Part shown: one piece after another, positions 26,420-36,501 of the stretch
Numbering within the stretch: position 1 is the stretch's first letter
Layout: every line of letters starts with the position of its first letter
From: Candidatus Galloscillospira excrementipullorum
GTDB lineage: Bacteria; Bacillota; Clostridia; Oscillospirales; Feifaniaceae
Direction of reading: 5' to 3'
Assembly: GCA_018714125.1 (NCBI GenBank)
Contig: DVNV01000070.1
Location: forward strand, 1 to 64,000
Length of the DNA: 64,000 nt
The notes under the pieces: generated by a model
Seen by the model: only the letters and a program-made list of their open reading frames with translations
What the model was told of the DNA's origin: nothing
The model's database searches: none
Translations under genes and position numbers: made by a program

Positions 26420-29400
26420 ATGAGACAAAAGAAACTTCTCGCGATTGTGCTGTCCCTGGCACTGCTGGCCGGCACCATGCCGGCTGCGCTGGCCCAGGAA
26501 CAGACCTTTCTCGACGTTTCCCCCGACCACTGGGCCTATCCGGTCATTGAAAAGTGGTCTTCGGCCGCCTACGGCGTGCTGCAGGGCGACGGCGACGGCA
26601 CCTTTGCCCCCTCGAGAGGGCTGACGCTTGCCGAGCTGGCCGCCGTGCTTTCCAGAACTTTTGGGTATCAGGAGCGGCACGCCTGCGAGGTTTCGCCGGC
26701 CTGGGCCGACGCCGTGGTGGAGCAGGCCATGTCGGCCGGCGTCATTGACCCGGCCGACAGCTTTGACGCCGGCGTGGGCGTGACCCGCGAGCAGGCCGTG
26801 CGCTGCATTGCCATCGCCTACGGCGTGCAGCCCCTGGAGGGCGACACCGCCTTCCCCGACGACGACGCCATCGGCGCCGACTACAAGCCCTATGTCCATG
26901 CCCTGCAGGAAATGGGCGCCCTCTCGGGACGCGACACCGGCCTCTTTGACCCGCAGGCGCCCTACACCCGCGCCGAGGCCATGCAGGTCATCGACAACCT
27001 GACGGCCGACATCCTCGATGCCGGTGTGCAGGACCGGACCTATGACAACACCCTGATTCTGCGCAGCGACGATGTCACCCTCAAGGACACCACCGTCTCG
27101 GGCGACCTCATTGTTGCGCAGGGCGTGGGCGACGGCGACGTCACGCTGGACGGCGTGACCGTGACCGGCCGGCTGCTGGTTTACGGCGGCGGGCAAAACT
27201 CCATCACCATTTACGGCAACTGCAGCATCAAGACCGTCGTGCTCAACAAGACCTTTGGACAGCCCGTCCATCTGAAGGTGGGCGGCAATCCCGACTGGTC
27301 GGAGCAGGCGCTGCTCAGCCGCATTGAAAGCTGTGTCGTCGAGCCCGGCAGCCGCGCCATCCTCTCGGGCAACCACTCCATGCTGACGCTGGTGTGCGAG
27401 GCCGACGTTGACGTGGTGCTGACGAAAGGCTCCCAAATCAAATCGGTCGAAGTCGCGGGAGACGACGTCGTCTTCACGGTGGAGCAGGACGGAAAGGTCA
27501 GCTCGCTGACAATTGACGGCAAAAACGGCGAGATCAATGTCGAGAGCGGCGCCGTTGTGCCCTCTCCCACCGGCGACGGCACGACCAGCGTTGTCATCAC
27601 GGGCAACACCGGCACAAGCTCGGGCGGCAGCTCCGGTGGCAGCTCGGGCGGCAGTCCCGGCGGCAGCTCGCCGCGCCGCTATGACATCACGGTGGGCACT
27701 GCCGAGGGCGGCAGCGTGACGGCCGACAAGGAGAAGGCCTCGCGCGGCACCACCGTCATCCTCACCGCCACTCCCGAAGAGGGCTATGTCCTGCGCAGCC
27801 TGTCCGCCGTTAAAGAGGACGGCACCGCCCTGACAATCCAGCCGGCGCAGGAAGAGGGCACCTATACCTTTTCCATGCCCTCGGGCGACGTGACGGTGCA
27901 GGCCGTCTTCCAGCTCCAGTCGGAGGAGGCCCCCCTCTTTGGCGTCACGCTGGAGCAGGGTGACAACGGCACCCTCACCTCCGACAAGCTGTCGGCAGCC
28001 GAAAATGAGACTGTCACCCTCACTGTGACCCCGAAAAACAACTACCGCATCGGGCACCTCGACCTCTATCCCGATTCCGACGTTGAGGTGTCTCTGACCG
28101 AGGTCGACGCCACAACCTACACCTTCCCCATGCCGGCCTGCGGCGTCACGGTGAAGGTCTCCTTTGAACAGGTTTCGTCTGGCGGCTCCGACCAGCCCGG
28201 CGGCTCGGATCAGCCCGGCACTTCCGGCGAGAGGCACCGGGTCACCATCGAATCAAACGGCAACGGCAGCGTCAGCCTGGAAAACAACTCTCTCATGGCG
28301 GGCGAAACCGTCATCTTCTACGCCTGGCCCAACCAAAACGCCTATTTCAAAAACGCCTATGCCGTCGACGCCAACAACAACACCCTCCCCTGCGAATACG
28401 ACTCCCAGACGCAGCAGGGACAGCTCACCATGCCCGACTGCGACATCCGCATCATCGTTGAATTTTCCAGGCAGCCCGACTTCCCCGACCCCGTCAACCC
28501 CGTCTACAGTGTGGAGGAAATCAACCAGGCCATTGAAGACGGAAAGACCGTGATTTCGGTCGACGGCAATGTCACCATCGGAAAAGGCCAGAGCGTTGTG
28601 ATCCCCGAGGGCGTGGAGCTTGTCATCTACCGCACCACCCTTGAGGTGGACGGCGGAACGCTGACCGTCAACGGCGAGATTTCGGCCGTGGGCCTCACCA
28701 CCCCCATGGCCAGCATCAGCGGAAATCACTATGAGGCCGGCCTGACCATCGCAAACTATTCCTCTTCCTTTGGAGAAGACCGCAGCACCTTTGACGGCAC
28801 CGGCGAGCTCAACGGCGCCTTTTCCACCACCGACCCCGCTCTTATCTCTCCGGGAAGCTCCTTCTCCTTCTACTGGGATGAGGATCACTTCCGCCCGAGG
28901 CTGAGTATCGACAGCTTTGAAGACCTTGAAACCGCCGTGCAGCTCGACGCGGCCGAACTCAGTGTGGACGGTGAAATTGTCATCGCCGAGAACCTCGTCC
29001 TGCCCGACAGGCTGGAAATGGAAATTTATGGAAGCCGAGGATCCGTACGAGGATCCGTAACCGTGCAGGAGGGGGCCACGCTCACCCTGGGCGAATCCTC
29101 CAAGCTCTTTGCCATTTTCGGCCATAACAACAATCTGTCCTCCGCAGGCAGCCTGCTGATTAACGGCACCCTCGTCGGCGCAGACAACACCCACATCTAC
29201 TGCGACAACACCGACCTGTATCAGCTGGACGGCACCGTCAACGGCAACGTGACCGGCCTGCCCCAGGACGAGGGCTTTGAAACCTGGTACTGGGTGTGGC
29301 ACAACGGCGAATGGGTGCCGGCGGGGGTCAACGCCTGCACGGCAGAGGGCCTTGCAAAAGCCCTCACCCTTGAAACCATGGATACCATCGACGTGCCCGA

Positions 29401-29908
29401 GGGGACGGTCATCGACTTTTCCGGCTATTCCCTGACGGCAGACGATGTCGCCAATCCCGGCCTCTACCTGCGCGTTTTGGGCCGCGTGTCGGGCGCAGAT
29501 TCCCTGGGAATCTACGATACCGACATCGACATTGAATATGCCAACTACAGCAACAAGCCCATCTCCCACACCAACGCCCACATCCTGACGGCCGAGCAAT
29601 ATGCGCAGGCGCTGGAAATGGGTTTCGATTCCATCACCATGGACCGCAAAAGCGGCACCGACTACAACCGCAACCTGGAAGTCCCCGAAATTCGGGTGGA
29701 TGAGGGCAAGTCCCTCTACCTTTGCGGCACCGTCACCGTGACCGAGAAGCTCACCGTGCGCGGGGAGCTCTCGCGCTCGGGCTCTGCCACCCTCGTCATC
29801 GGCCCCGACGCCGTCATCGACGCGGTCGCTCCCTTTGACGCCCTGCAGCCCGGCAAGGCCTATACCTATTCGGGCGGCGCCTGGGTGGAGACCAGCGTCG
29901 AGCCCTGA
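26420..29908 (+). CDS. Large S-layer homology (SLH) surface protein with InlB B-repeat-like domains
   Basis: SLH motifs (FLDVSPDHWAYPVIEKW..., AFPDDDAIGADYKPYVHALQEMGAL); Gly/Ser-rich linker; repeated GGSVTADKEKASRGTTVILTATPEEGYVL-type modules. Confidence 0.85.
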   Translation: MRQKKLLAIVLSLALLAGTMPAALAQEQTFLDVSPDHWAYPVIEKWSSAAYGVLQGDGDGTFAPSRGLTLAELAAVLSRTFGYQERHACEVSPAWADAVVEQAMSAGVIDPADSFDAGVGVTREQAVRCIAIAYGVQPLEGDTAFPDDDAIGADYKPYVHALQEMGALSGRDTGLFDPQAPYTRAEAMQVIDNLTADILDAGVQDRTYDNTLILRSDDVTLKDTTVSGDLIVAQGVGDGDVTLDGVTVTGRLLVYGGGQNSITIYGNCSIKTVVLNKTFGQPVHLKVGGNPDWSEQALLSRIESCVVEPGSRAILSGNHSMLTLVCEADVDVVLTKGSQIKSVEVAGDDVVFTVEQDGKVSSLTIDGKNGEINVESGAVVPSPTGDGTTSVVITGNTGTSSGGSSGGSSGGSPGGSSPRRYDITVGTAEGGSVTADKEKASRGTTVILTATPEEGYVLRSLSAVKEDGTALTIQPAQEEGTYTFSMPSGDVTVQAVFQLQSEEAPLFGVTLEQGDNGTLTSDKLSAAENETVTLTVTPKNNYRIGHLDLYPDSDVEVSLTEVDATTYTFPMPACGVTVKVSFEQVSSGGSDQPGGSDQPGTSGERHRVTIESNGNGSVSLENNSLMAGETVIFYAWPNQNAYFKNAYAVDANNNTLPCEYDSQTQQGQLTMPDCDIRIIVEFSRQPDFPDPVNPVYSVEEINQAIEDGKTVISVDGNVTIGKGQSVVIPEGVELVIYRTTLEVDGGTLTVNGEISAVGLTTPMASISGNHYEAGLTIANYSSSFGEDRSTFDGTGELNGAFSTTDPALISPGSSFSFYWDEDHFRPRLSIDSFEDLETAVQLDAAELSVDGEIVIAENLVLPDRLEMEIYGSRGSVRGSVTVQEGATLTLGESSKLFAIFGHNNNLSSAGSLLINGTLVGADNTHIYCDNTDLYQLDGTVNGNVTGLPQDEGFETWYWVWHNGEWVPAGVNACTAEGLAKALTLETMDTIDVPEGTVIDFSGYSLTADDVANPGLYLRVLGRVSGADSLGIYDTDIDIEYANYSNKPISHTNAHILTAEQYAQALEMGFDSITMDRKSGTDYNRNLEVPEIRVDEGKSLYLCGTVTVTEKLTVRGELSRSGSATLVIGPDAVIDAVAPFDALQPGKAYTYSGGAWVETSVEP

Positions 29909-29950
29909 CCCGCGCAGCCTCCTCAAAGGGCAGTTCCCCCGCTAAAATCC

Positions 29951-29992
29951 GGCACCGTCCCGGCCGCTTTCGGCCGGGACGGTGCCTTCTTT
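29951..29992 (+). terminator. Intrinsic terminator
   Basis: GGCACCGTCCCGGCCG-cttt-CGGCCGGGACGGTGCCTTCTTTT. Confidence 0.85.
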
Positions 29993-30199
29993 TGACCCTC
30001 TTCTGCGGCCCGGCGTTTTCCCTCCCCCATGCAAAAACATCCCTTGAAGGCCGTGACGTTTGGTTGTATGATAAGAAAAGCCGGTGCGTCGGCCGCAGAA
30101 AAGGGGCCGCCGCACCGCATCTCCCCTGCATCCGGGGCCTTTGCGCCGGGCCAGGGGTTCCAAGAAAGCCCCTTTGGGGCGGGAAAGGAGCATTTCTCC

Positions 30200-31108
30200 A
30201 TGGCCCGGGCCTATCTCAAATATCTTTTGTCGCTTCTCATTTTCGGGACAAACGGCATCGTGGCAAATCATATCTCCCTGAGCAGCCGTCAGATTGTCTT
30301 CATGCGCACCCTCATCGGCGGCCTGTTTTTGGGGCTTGTCTTTTTCCTGTCCAAGGGGCGGCTGCGCGCATTGTCGGACAGGCGCTGCCTGCTCTTCCTG
30401 CTGGGCTCCGGCGTCTGCATGGGCACGAGCTGGATGTGCCTGTTTGAGGCCTACCGGCTGGTGGGCGTCAGCGTGGCCACCCTCATTTACTACTGCGGCC
30501 CCGCGCTGGTGCTGCTGGCCTCGCCGCTTGTCTTCCACGAACGCCTGACCCTCTTTAAGGTGCTGGGCATCGTGCTGGCGCTGGCCGGCATGACGCTGGT
30601 GGGCGGCGTCAACCTGCAGCAGGACGGCCTGTCGGCCGGGCTGCTGTGCGCCGTGCTGTCGGCCGTGCTCTACGCCCTGATGGTGGTGTTTAACAAAAAG
30701 GCGCAAGGGGTTTCGGGTCTGGAAAATACCCTGTGGCAACTTGTCTTCGCCTTTGTCACCATCGGCGGGCTGCTGCTCTTTTCGGGCGATTTGCCCCGCA
30801 CCATCCCCGCCGCCGACCTGCCTGCCGTGGCGGTGCTGGGCATTGTCAACACCGGCCTTGCCTGCTACCTCTATTTTTCCTCCATTCAGGTGCTGCCGGC
30901 TCAGTCGGTCTCCATCTGCGGCTACCTTGACCCCCTTTCGGCACTCTTCTTCTCGGCCCTGTTTCTCAAGGAACGACTGACTGCGGCACAGCTTGTCGGT
31001 GCCCTGCTCATCCTGGGCGGCGCCGCCGTGGCCGAAGGGCTGGAGCGCTGTGTGCAGCGCCGCCGCGCCGAGGCCCCCAAGCAGGAAGACACGGGCGCGC
31101 CCCTGTGA
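30200..31108 (+). CDS. EamA/DMT family transporter
   Basis: Ten-TM-like DMT pattern; start MARAYLKYLL after AAAGGAG. Confidence 0.85.
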   Translation: MARAYLKYLLSLLIFGTNGIVANHISLSSRQIVFMRTLIGGLFLGLVFFLSKGRLRALSDRRCLLFLLGSGVCMGTSWMCLFEAYRLVGVSVATLIYYCGPALVLLASPLVFHERLTLFKVLGIVLALAGMTLVGGVNLQQDGLSAGLLCAVLSAVLYALMVVFNKKAQGVSGLENTLWQLVFAFVTIGGLLLFSGDLPRTIPAADLPAVAVLGIVNTGLACYLYFSSIQVLPAQSVSICGYLDPLSALFFSALFLKERLTAAQLVGALLILGGAAVAEGLERCVQRRRAEAPKQEDTGAPL

Positions 31109-31235
31109 CCCTTTTCTCACACATCCTGCCACCCTCTTTTACGGGGAATCCAGGCCTTTTTCTCCTCTTTTTCCGCCGCAAAAGGCGCCGCGCCGGCCGC
31201 GCCCTCTCCATCATTTTTTCAAAGGAGCTCCTGCC

Positions 31236-32624
31236 ATGCCTGTCAATTCCTTTGACGACTACCCCATGAGCTGGCGCCCCGTGCTGCAGCGCACGGGGCC
31301 GCTTTCGCTCGAGCTCGCCGCGCAGCTTGAGGCCGACATCAAAAGCGGCGCGCTGCTGCCGGGAACCCGTCTGCCGCCCCAGCGCGAGCTGGCGGATTTC
31401 CTCGACGTCAATCTCTCCACCGTCTCGCGCGCCTTTCGCCTGTGTACCCAAAAAGGGCTGCTCAGCGCAACCGTGGGCAGTGGCACCTTCGTGGCCTACG
31501 ACGCCCTGGCCAGCCTCAGCCTGCTGCCCCATCCCGACAAGCCCTCCCTCATCGAGCTGGGCTCGCTGCTGCCCGACGACGCCTCCTACCGCGAGGTGGC
31601 CCAAATGCTGCGCGAGGTGGCCTCGGAGAGCGACGTGGAGCGCCTGTTCGGCTACGGCAGCATGACCGCAACGCTCTGGCAGAGGGAGGCCGCCGCAAAA
31701 TACATCCAAAAAGCCGGCTACTCCACCACGGCCGACCACCTGCTGACCTCCAACGGCAGCCAAAACGCCCTTGCCGCCATTTTGGCCGGCCTTTTTTCCC
31801 CGGGAGACTGCATCGGCACCGACCCGCTCACCTATCCCGGCATCAAGAGCGCGGCCCGCATGCTGGGCGTGCGCCTCGTTCCCCTGCGCCAGAAGGGCGG
31901 GCAGCTCTCGCCCGACGGGCTGGACTTCGCCTGCCGCCACGAGCACATCAAGGGGCTGTATCTCATGCCCGACTTTCAAAACCCCACGGCGCAGACCATG
32001 GGCGTCGACCTGCGCCGCGCCGTGGCCCGCACCGCCCAAAAGTACAACCTGCTCATCATCGAAGACAGCATCCACACGCTGCTGCGCCCCACCCCCCTGC
32101 CCGCCATTGCCTCCTTCGCCCCGGAGCACACCGTCTATATCGCCAGCCTCTCCAAAACCATCTCCCCGGGGCTGCGTCTCTCCTACCTCGCCGCCCCCGG
32201 CCACTGCCGCGACGCCTTGGCCGAGGCGCTCTACAACATCAACCTCACCGTCTCCCCCTTTCTCCTCGAGCTGGCCTCGCGCATCATGGCCTCCGACAAG
32301 GCCGAGGCCCTGCTTGAAACCCATCGCGCCCGGGCCAGACAGAGGGGCGCCCTTGCCGACAGCCTGCTGGACGGCTTTTGCCTTCAGGGCCCTGCCGAAA
32401 GCCTCTTTCGCTGGCTGGTGCTGCCAGAGGGCTGGAGCGCCGAGGGCTTTGAACAGGCCGCCCTGCGCGACGGCGTCCAGGTCTACGGCGCCCACCGCTT
32501 TGCCGTCGGCATCAAGCCCCCTGCCGCAGCCCGCCTGGCCATTGCCTCCCCTCCCGACATGGAGCAGCTTCGCACCGGCCTGCTGCGGCTGCGCGCCCTG
32601 CTGGAACAGGGCCCTCAAAAATAA
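31236..32624 (+). CDS. MocR-type (GntR HTH + class I aminotransferase) PLP-dependent regulator
   Basis: GntR wHTH (LEADIKSGALLPGTRLPPQRELADFLDVNLSTVSRAF) fused to aminotransferase fold (SLSKTISPGLRLSYLAAP). Confidence 0.9.
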   Translation: MPVNSFDDYPMSWRPVLQRTGPLSLELAAQLEADIKSGALLPGTRLPPQRELADFLDVNLSTVSRAFRLCTQKGLLSATVGSGTFVAYDALASLSLLPHPDKPSLIELGSLLPDDASYREVAQMLREVASESDVERLFGYGSMTATLWQREAAAKYIQKAGYSTTADHLLTSNGSQNALAAILAGLFSPGDCIGTDPLTYPGIKSAARMLGVRLVPLRQKGGQLSPDGLDFACRHEHIKGLYLMPDFQNPTAQTMGVDLRRAVARTAQKYNLLIIEDSIHTLLRPTPLPAIASFAPEHTVYIASLSKTISPGLRLSYLAAPGHCRDALAEALYNINLTVSPFLLELASRIMASDKAEALLETHRARARQRGALADSLLDGFCLQGPAESLFRWLVLPEGWSAEGFEQAALRDGVQVYGAHRFAVGIKPPAAARLAIASPPDMEQLRTGLLRLRALLEQGPQK

Positions 32625-32880
32625 CAAAATTGTGCTGCATACAATTTTTCTATTGTGTGCAGCACATTTCTTTGCTATACTGAGTGCGTCAAAAAGCGGG
32701 GCTGCCGCAGGCAGATTTTGCCTGCCGTTCCCGGCCGGACTGTTTTCTTTTGCCGGTTTGTGTGGTATAATCATTCAATCAACCGTCTGCGTGACAGCGC
32801 CGGCGGCAGACCACGCACCCGCACATCAGGGCAAACGTTTTTGCGGTCCCTGTGCGGAGAAAACGGCAGGAGGAGACACC

Positions 32881-34098
32881 ATGCAATCTCTCACCGAGCT
32901 CTACAAGGCGGGACGCGGCCCTTCGAGCTCTCACACCATGGGCCCCGACCGCGCGGCGCGGCGCTTTCTCGCCGCGTATCCCACGGCCGACGCCTTTGCC
33001 GTAACGCTGTATGGCTCTCTGGCAAAAACCGGCCGGGGCCACGGCACCGACCGTGTGCTGCAGGAGGCCTTCGCCCCCCTCCCGCTCTCCCTCTCCTTCG
33101 ACGAGGTGACGGCCGACCTCCCCCATCCCAACACGATGGATTTGACGGCACTGCGCAAGGGGGAGGTGTTGGGCCGATGGCGCGTCATGAGCGTGGGCGG
33201 CGGAACCATTGAAGTGGAGGGGCAGCCCGCCGCCACGCCGCCAGACATCTATCCCCACAGCACCTTTGCCGACATCGCGGCCCACTGCAAAACGCACGAA
33301 CTGCGCCTGTGGGAGTATGTGGCACAGGTGGAGGGGGAGGGCATCTGGGACTTTCTCTTTGAAATCTGGCAGACCATGCAAAACTGCATCAAACAGGGCC
33401 TGCTCTCCATGGGCACGCTGCCCGGCGGGCTTGACATTGAGCGCCGCGCCTATTCCCTCTACCACGGCGGCCACATGGACGAATCGGCCGCCACGCGCGA
33501 AAACCGCCTCATCTGCGCCTATGCCTTTGCCGCCGGCGAGCAAAACGCCGGCGGCGGGACGGTGGTCACGGCGCCGACCTGCGGCGCCTGCGGCGTACTG
33601 CCTGCCGTTTTGCTGTATACGCAGCAGACGCGGGGCACCAGCGACAGCCAGGTGCTGCGTGCGCTGGCCACCGGCGGGCTGATGGGCAACCTCATCAAGA
33701 CAAACGCCTCCATCAGTGGGGCCGAGTGCGGCTGCCAGGCCGAGATCGGCTCTGCCTGCTCCATGGCGGCGGCCGCCCTTGCCGAATTTTACGACATGTC
33801 GCTCGACCAGATTGAATACTCGGCCGAAATTGCCATGGAACACCATCTCGGCCTGACCTGCGACCCCATCTGGGGCCTTGTGCAGATTCCCTGTATCGAG
33901 CGAAACGCCGTGGCCGCCATGCGCGCGCTCAACGCCGTTCGGCTTGCAAACTTTCTCACCAATTCCAGAAAAATCTCCTTTGACATGGTTGTGGAAACCA
34001 TGTATCAGACCGGCCTTGACATGTCTCACCAATACAAGGAGACCTCCGAAGGCGGTCTTGCCAAGCTCTACCCCCGGCCTCCCGTGCCGGGCAGGTGA
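32881..34098 (+). CDS. sdaA: L-serine ammonia-lyase (Fe-S type), fused beta/alpha-like
   Basis: GPSSSHTMGP motif; Cys-containing TCGACGVLPA, CGCQAEIGSACSMAAA, CDPIWGLVQIPC. Confidence 0.9.
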   Translation: MQSLTELYKAGRGPSSSHTMGPDRAARRFLAAYPTADAFAVTLYGSLAKTGRGHGTDRVLQEAFAPLPLSLSFDEVTADLPHPNTMDLTALRKGEVLGRWRVMSVGGGTIEVEGQPAATPPDIYPHSTFADIAAHCKTHELRLWEYVAQVEGEGIWDFLFEIWQTMQNCIKQGLLSMGTLPGGLDIERRAYSLYHGGHMDESAATRENRLICAYAFAAGEQNAGGGTVVTAPTCGACGVLPAVLLYTQQTRGTSDSQVLRALATGGLMGNLIKTNASISGAECGCQAEIGSACSMAAAALAEFYDMSLDQIEYSAEIAMEHHLGLTCDPIWGLVQIPCIERNAVAAMRALNAVRLANFLTNSRKISFDMVVETMYQTGLDMSHQYKETSEGGLAKLYPRPPVPGR

Positions 34099-34155
34099 CG
34101 CACCCGTCCCTTACGGCTTTTTCAAAGCCCCAAGACTTTTGAAAGGAGATTTCCC

Positions 34156-35091
34156 ATGTCACAACACATCGTCAAACCGGTTTCGGTGCGTCAAGGCACC
34201 CTTTGCGTCGTCGCGGCCTCGCTGCTCTTTTCCCTGGGCGGGCTGGGCATCAAGCTCATCCCCTGGCAGCCGCTCTCCATCAACGGCGCGCGCAATCTCA
34301 TCTCCATTGTCATGATTGCCTTTTATATGAAGAAAACCGGCCACAAGCTGATTGTCAACAAGGGCGTGCTTACGGGGGCGTTTTGCATGTGCGCCACCAC
34401 CACCCTCTATGTCATCGCCAACAAGCTGACCACGGCGGCAAACGCCATCGTGCTGCAGTTTACGGCCCCCGTCTTTCTCATTTTCATCATGGCCATCTTT
34501 TTCCACGAAAAGCCCACCCGGCTCGACATTGCCACCTGCGTGGTGGTGCTGGCCGGCATCGTTTGCTTTTTTGTCGACAGCCTCACGAGCGGCGGCGGGC
34601 TGGGCAACCTGCTGGCGCTGCTGTCCGGCGTGACCTATGCCGGCGTCTTCATGCTCAACACCTTCCCCGGCGCCGACTCACTCTCCTCCATTTTGATTGG
34701 GCAGATTGTGAGCGGCGTCATCGGCTTCCCCTTCCTGCTGCAGGAGCGCGACTTCTCGGGCCCGGTGCTGGGTGCCGTCTTCATGCTGGGCTTTTTCCAG
34801 CTCGGCCTTGCCTACATCTTCTTCTCACGCGGCCTTGAGGCCGTCCCCCCGGTCACCGCTTCGCTGACTTCGGGGCTGGAGCCTGTGCTCAACCCCGTCT
34901 GGGTGGCCATTTTCTACAAGGAGACCATCTCCCAAATTGCCCTTGTGGGCGCCGTCATCGTGGTGGGCGCCATCGTATGCTATAATCTCAAGAAGGCGAT
35001 CAGCCAGCAAAAACAGCCGCCTGCCGCATCCGAGCCCCTGCCGGCCGCAAGCGCGGCGGCAGACAAGACAGAAAAGGAGGAACTGTCATGA
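34156..35091 (+). CDS. EamA/DMT family transporter
   Basis: Multi-TM DMT pattern with duplicated EamA-like halves. Confidence 0.85.
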   Translation: MSQHIVKPVSVRQGTLCVVAASLLFSLGGLGIKLIPWQPLSINGARNLISIVMIAFYMKKTGHKLIVNKGVLTGAFCMCATTTLYVIANKLTTAANAIVLQFTAPVFLIFIMAIFFHEKPTRLDIATCVVVLAGIVCFFVDSLTSGGGLGNLLALLSGVTYAGVFMLNTFPGADSLSSILIGQIVSGVIGFPFLLQERDFSGPVLGAVFMLGFFQLGLAYIFFSRGLEAVPPVTASLTSGLEPVLNPVWVAIFYKETISQIALVGAVIVVGAIVCYNLKKAISQQKQPPAASEPLPAASAAADKTEKEELS

Positions 35092-35756
35092 GCAAGCAGA
35101 TGTGGAAGGGCAGCACTCTCATGGCGCCGGTGCCGGTCATGCTTGTCACCTGCGGCGACTTCCAGAAGCCCAATATCATGACGGCGGCCTGGACCGGCAT
35201 CGTGTGCAGCGACCCGCCCATGGCCTATGTCTCGGTGCGCCGCGAGCGCCTCTCCCACGCACTGATTTCACGCACCGGCACCTTTGCCCTCAACCTCACC
35301 ACAAAGGAACTGGTCAAGGCCGCCGATTTCTGCGGCGTCAAGTCGGGCAGGGAGGTCGACAAAATCAAACATCTTGGCCTTTCGGTTTCGCTGGGCTCCA
35401 ATTTGTGCCCCCTTCTCGACCAGAGTCCCGTCTCGCTCGAGTGCTGCGTGGTGAAAAAGCTCGAGCTGGGGGTGCACGACATGTTCCTGGCCGAAATCGT
35501 GGCCGTGCACGCCGAGGCCGACCTGCTGGACGAGGACGGCAAGCTGCACCTCGAGCGCGCCGGCCTCATCGCCTATTCCCACGGGGACTATGTGGAGCTC
35601 GGCAAAACGCTGGGCACCTTCGGATATTCGGTGCGCAAAAAAGAGCGCAAGAAAGAGTGTAAGAAAGAGCACGAGAAAGAAGAAAAGCCCGTCCGCCGCG
35701 CCGCCGCCCGCAGACCTCTTTCCAAAAAACGCCGCACTCCAAAGTCAGGCCGTTGA
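35088..35756 (+). CDS. Flavin reductase family (FMN-binding split-barrel) protein with basic C-terminal tail
   Basis: PVMLVTCGDFQKPNIMTAAWTGIVCSDPPMAYVSVRRERLSHALI; Lys/Arg-rich tail. Confidence 0.85.
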   Translation: MSKQMWKGSTLMAPVPVMLVTCGDFQKPNIMTAAWTGIVCSDPPMAYVSVRRERLSHALISRTGTFALNLTTKELVKAADFCGVKSGREVDKIKHLGLSVSLGSNLCPLLDQSPVSLECCVVKKLELGVHDMFLAEIVAVHAEADLLDEDGKLHLERAGLIAYSHGDYVELGKTLGTFGYSVRKKERKKECKKEHEKEEKPVRRAAARRPLSKKRRTPKSGR

Positions 35757-35900
35757 TTTCCCCGCCGCCCTTATCCGACATGCGTCAGGCCTCTTCTCCT
35801 CTTGGCGGCGCTTTTCCGTATGGCAGAGGGCTTTTCCTCTGCAAAACCCGGCAGACCGTCGGAGCATCGGCGCGCCCGCCCAGACACAAGGAGGTTCCCC

Positions 35901-36419
35901 ATGCTGGAAAACAAAGACAAAACTCAACGAATGGTCTTCACCGCCCTCTTCGGTGCGCTGTCCTGCGTTGCCACCTGGGTTATTCGCATCCCCTCCCCTT
36001 TGGGCGGATACCTTAACCTGGGAGACGGCCTTGTCCTGCTGTGCGGCTTTTGCCTGGGCGGCTGGTACGGCGTTTCGGCCGCCGGCATCGGCTCGATGAT
36101 GGCCGACTTTTTCGGCGGCTACCTGCACTACATGCCCGCCACCCTGCTCATCAAGGCCTTTATGGCCGCCACCGCAGGGGTGCTCTATCAGGTCATCCGC
36201 AAGGGGCAAAAGTCGCGCACCCTGCTTGCCGCAACCGTCTCGGGCATTGTGGCCGAGCTTTTCATGATCCTTGGCTACTATCTCTTTGCCCTGATCTTCC
36301 TGAGAGAGGGAACGGCGGCGGCGCTGACCATTCCCGGAAATGCCATCCAGGGCTGCGCCGGCATCGTGCTCGGTGTGGCGCTGCTGATGGCCCTGCAAAA
36401 AGCCGGTGTGGCAGACTAG
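35901..36419 (+). CDS. ECF transporter S component
   Basis: TALFGALSCVATWVIRIPSPLGGYLNLGDGLVLLCGFCLGGWYGVSAAGIGSMMADFF. Confidence 0.8.
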   Translation: MLENKDKTQRMVFTALFGALSCVATWVIRIPSPLGGYLNLGDGLVLLCGFCLGGWYGVSAAGIGSMMADFFGGYLHYMPATLLIKAFMAATAGVLYQVIRKGQKSRTLLAATVSGIVAELFMILGYYLFALIFLREGTAAALTIPGNAIQGCAGIVLGVALLMALQKAGVAD

Positions 36420-36451
36420 CCCCCTTGCTTTTACCCACATCCCAACGACAA

Positions 36452-36487
36452 AAAAGAGCCGGTCTTTTGACCGGCTCTTTTGATTTT
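36452..36487 (+). terminator. Intrinsic terminator
   Basis: AAAAGAGCCGGTC-tttt-GACCGGCTCTTTTGATTTT. Confidence 0.85.
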
Positions 36488-36501
36488 ACCTGATGAGGAG
36501 G

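Noticed and set aside
26342-29926. Minus-strand ORFs of 631 and 557 aa opposite the SLH protein
   Set aside because: Antisense shadows with repetitive DGG/VHG composition.
31008-34032. Minus-strand ORFs of 588 and 417 aa, and the upstream extension of ORF 31771..34098
   Set aside because: Antisense to the MocR and sdaA genes; the extension is the wrong frame of the MocR gene. True sdaA starts at 32881.
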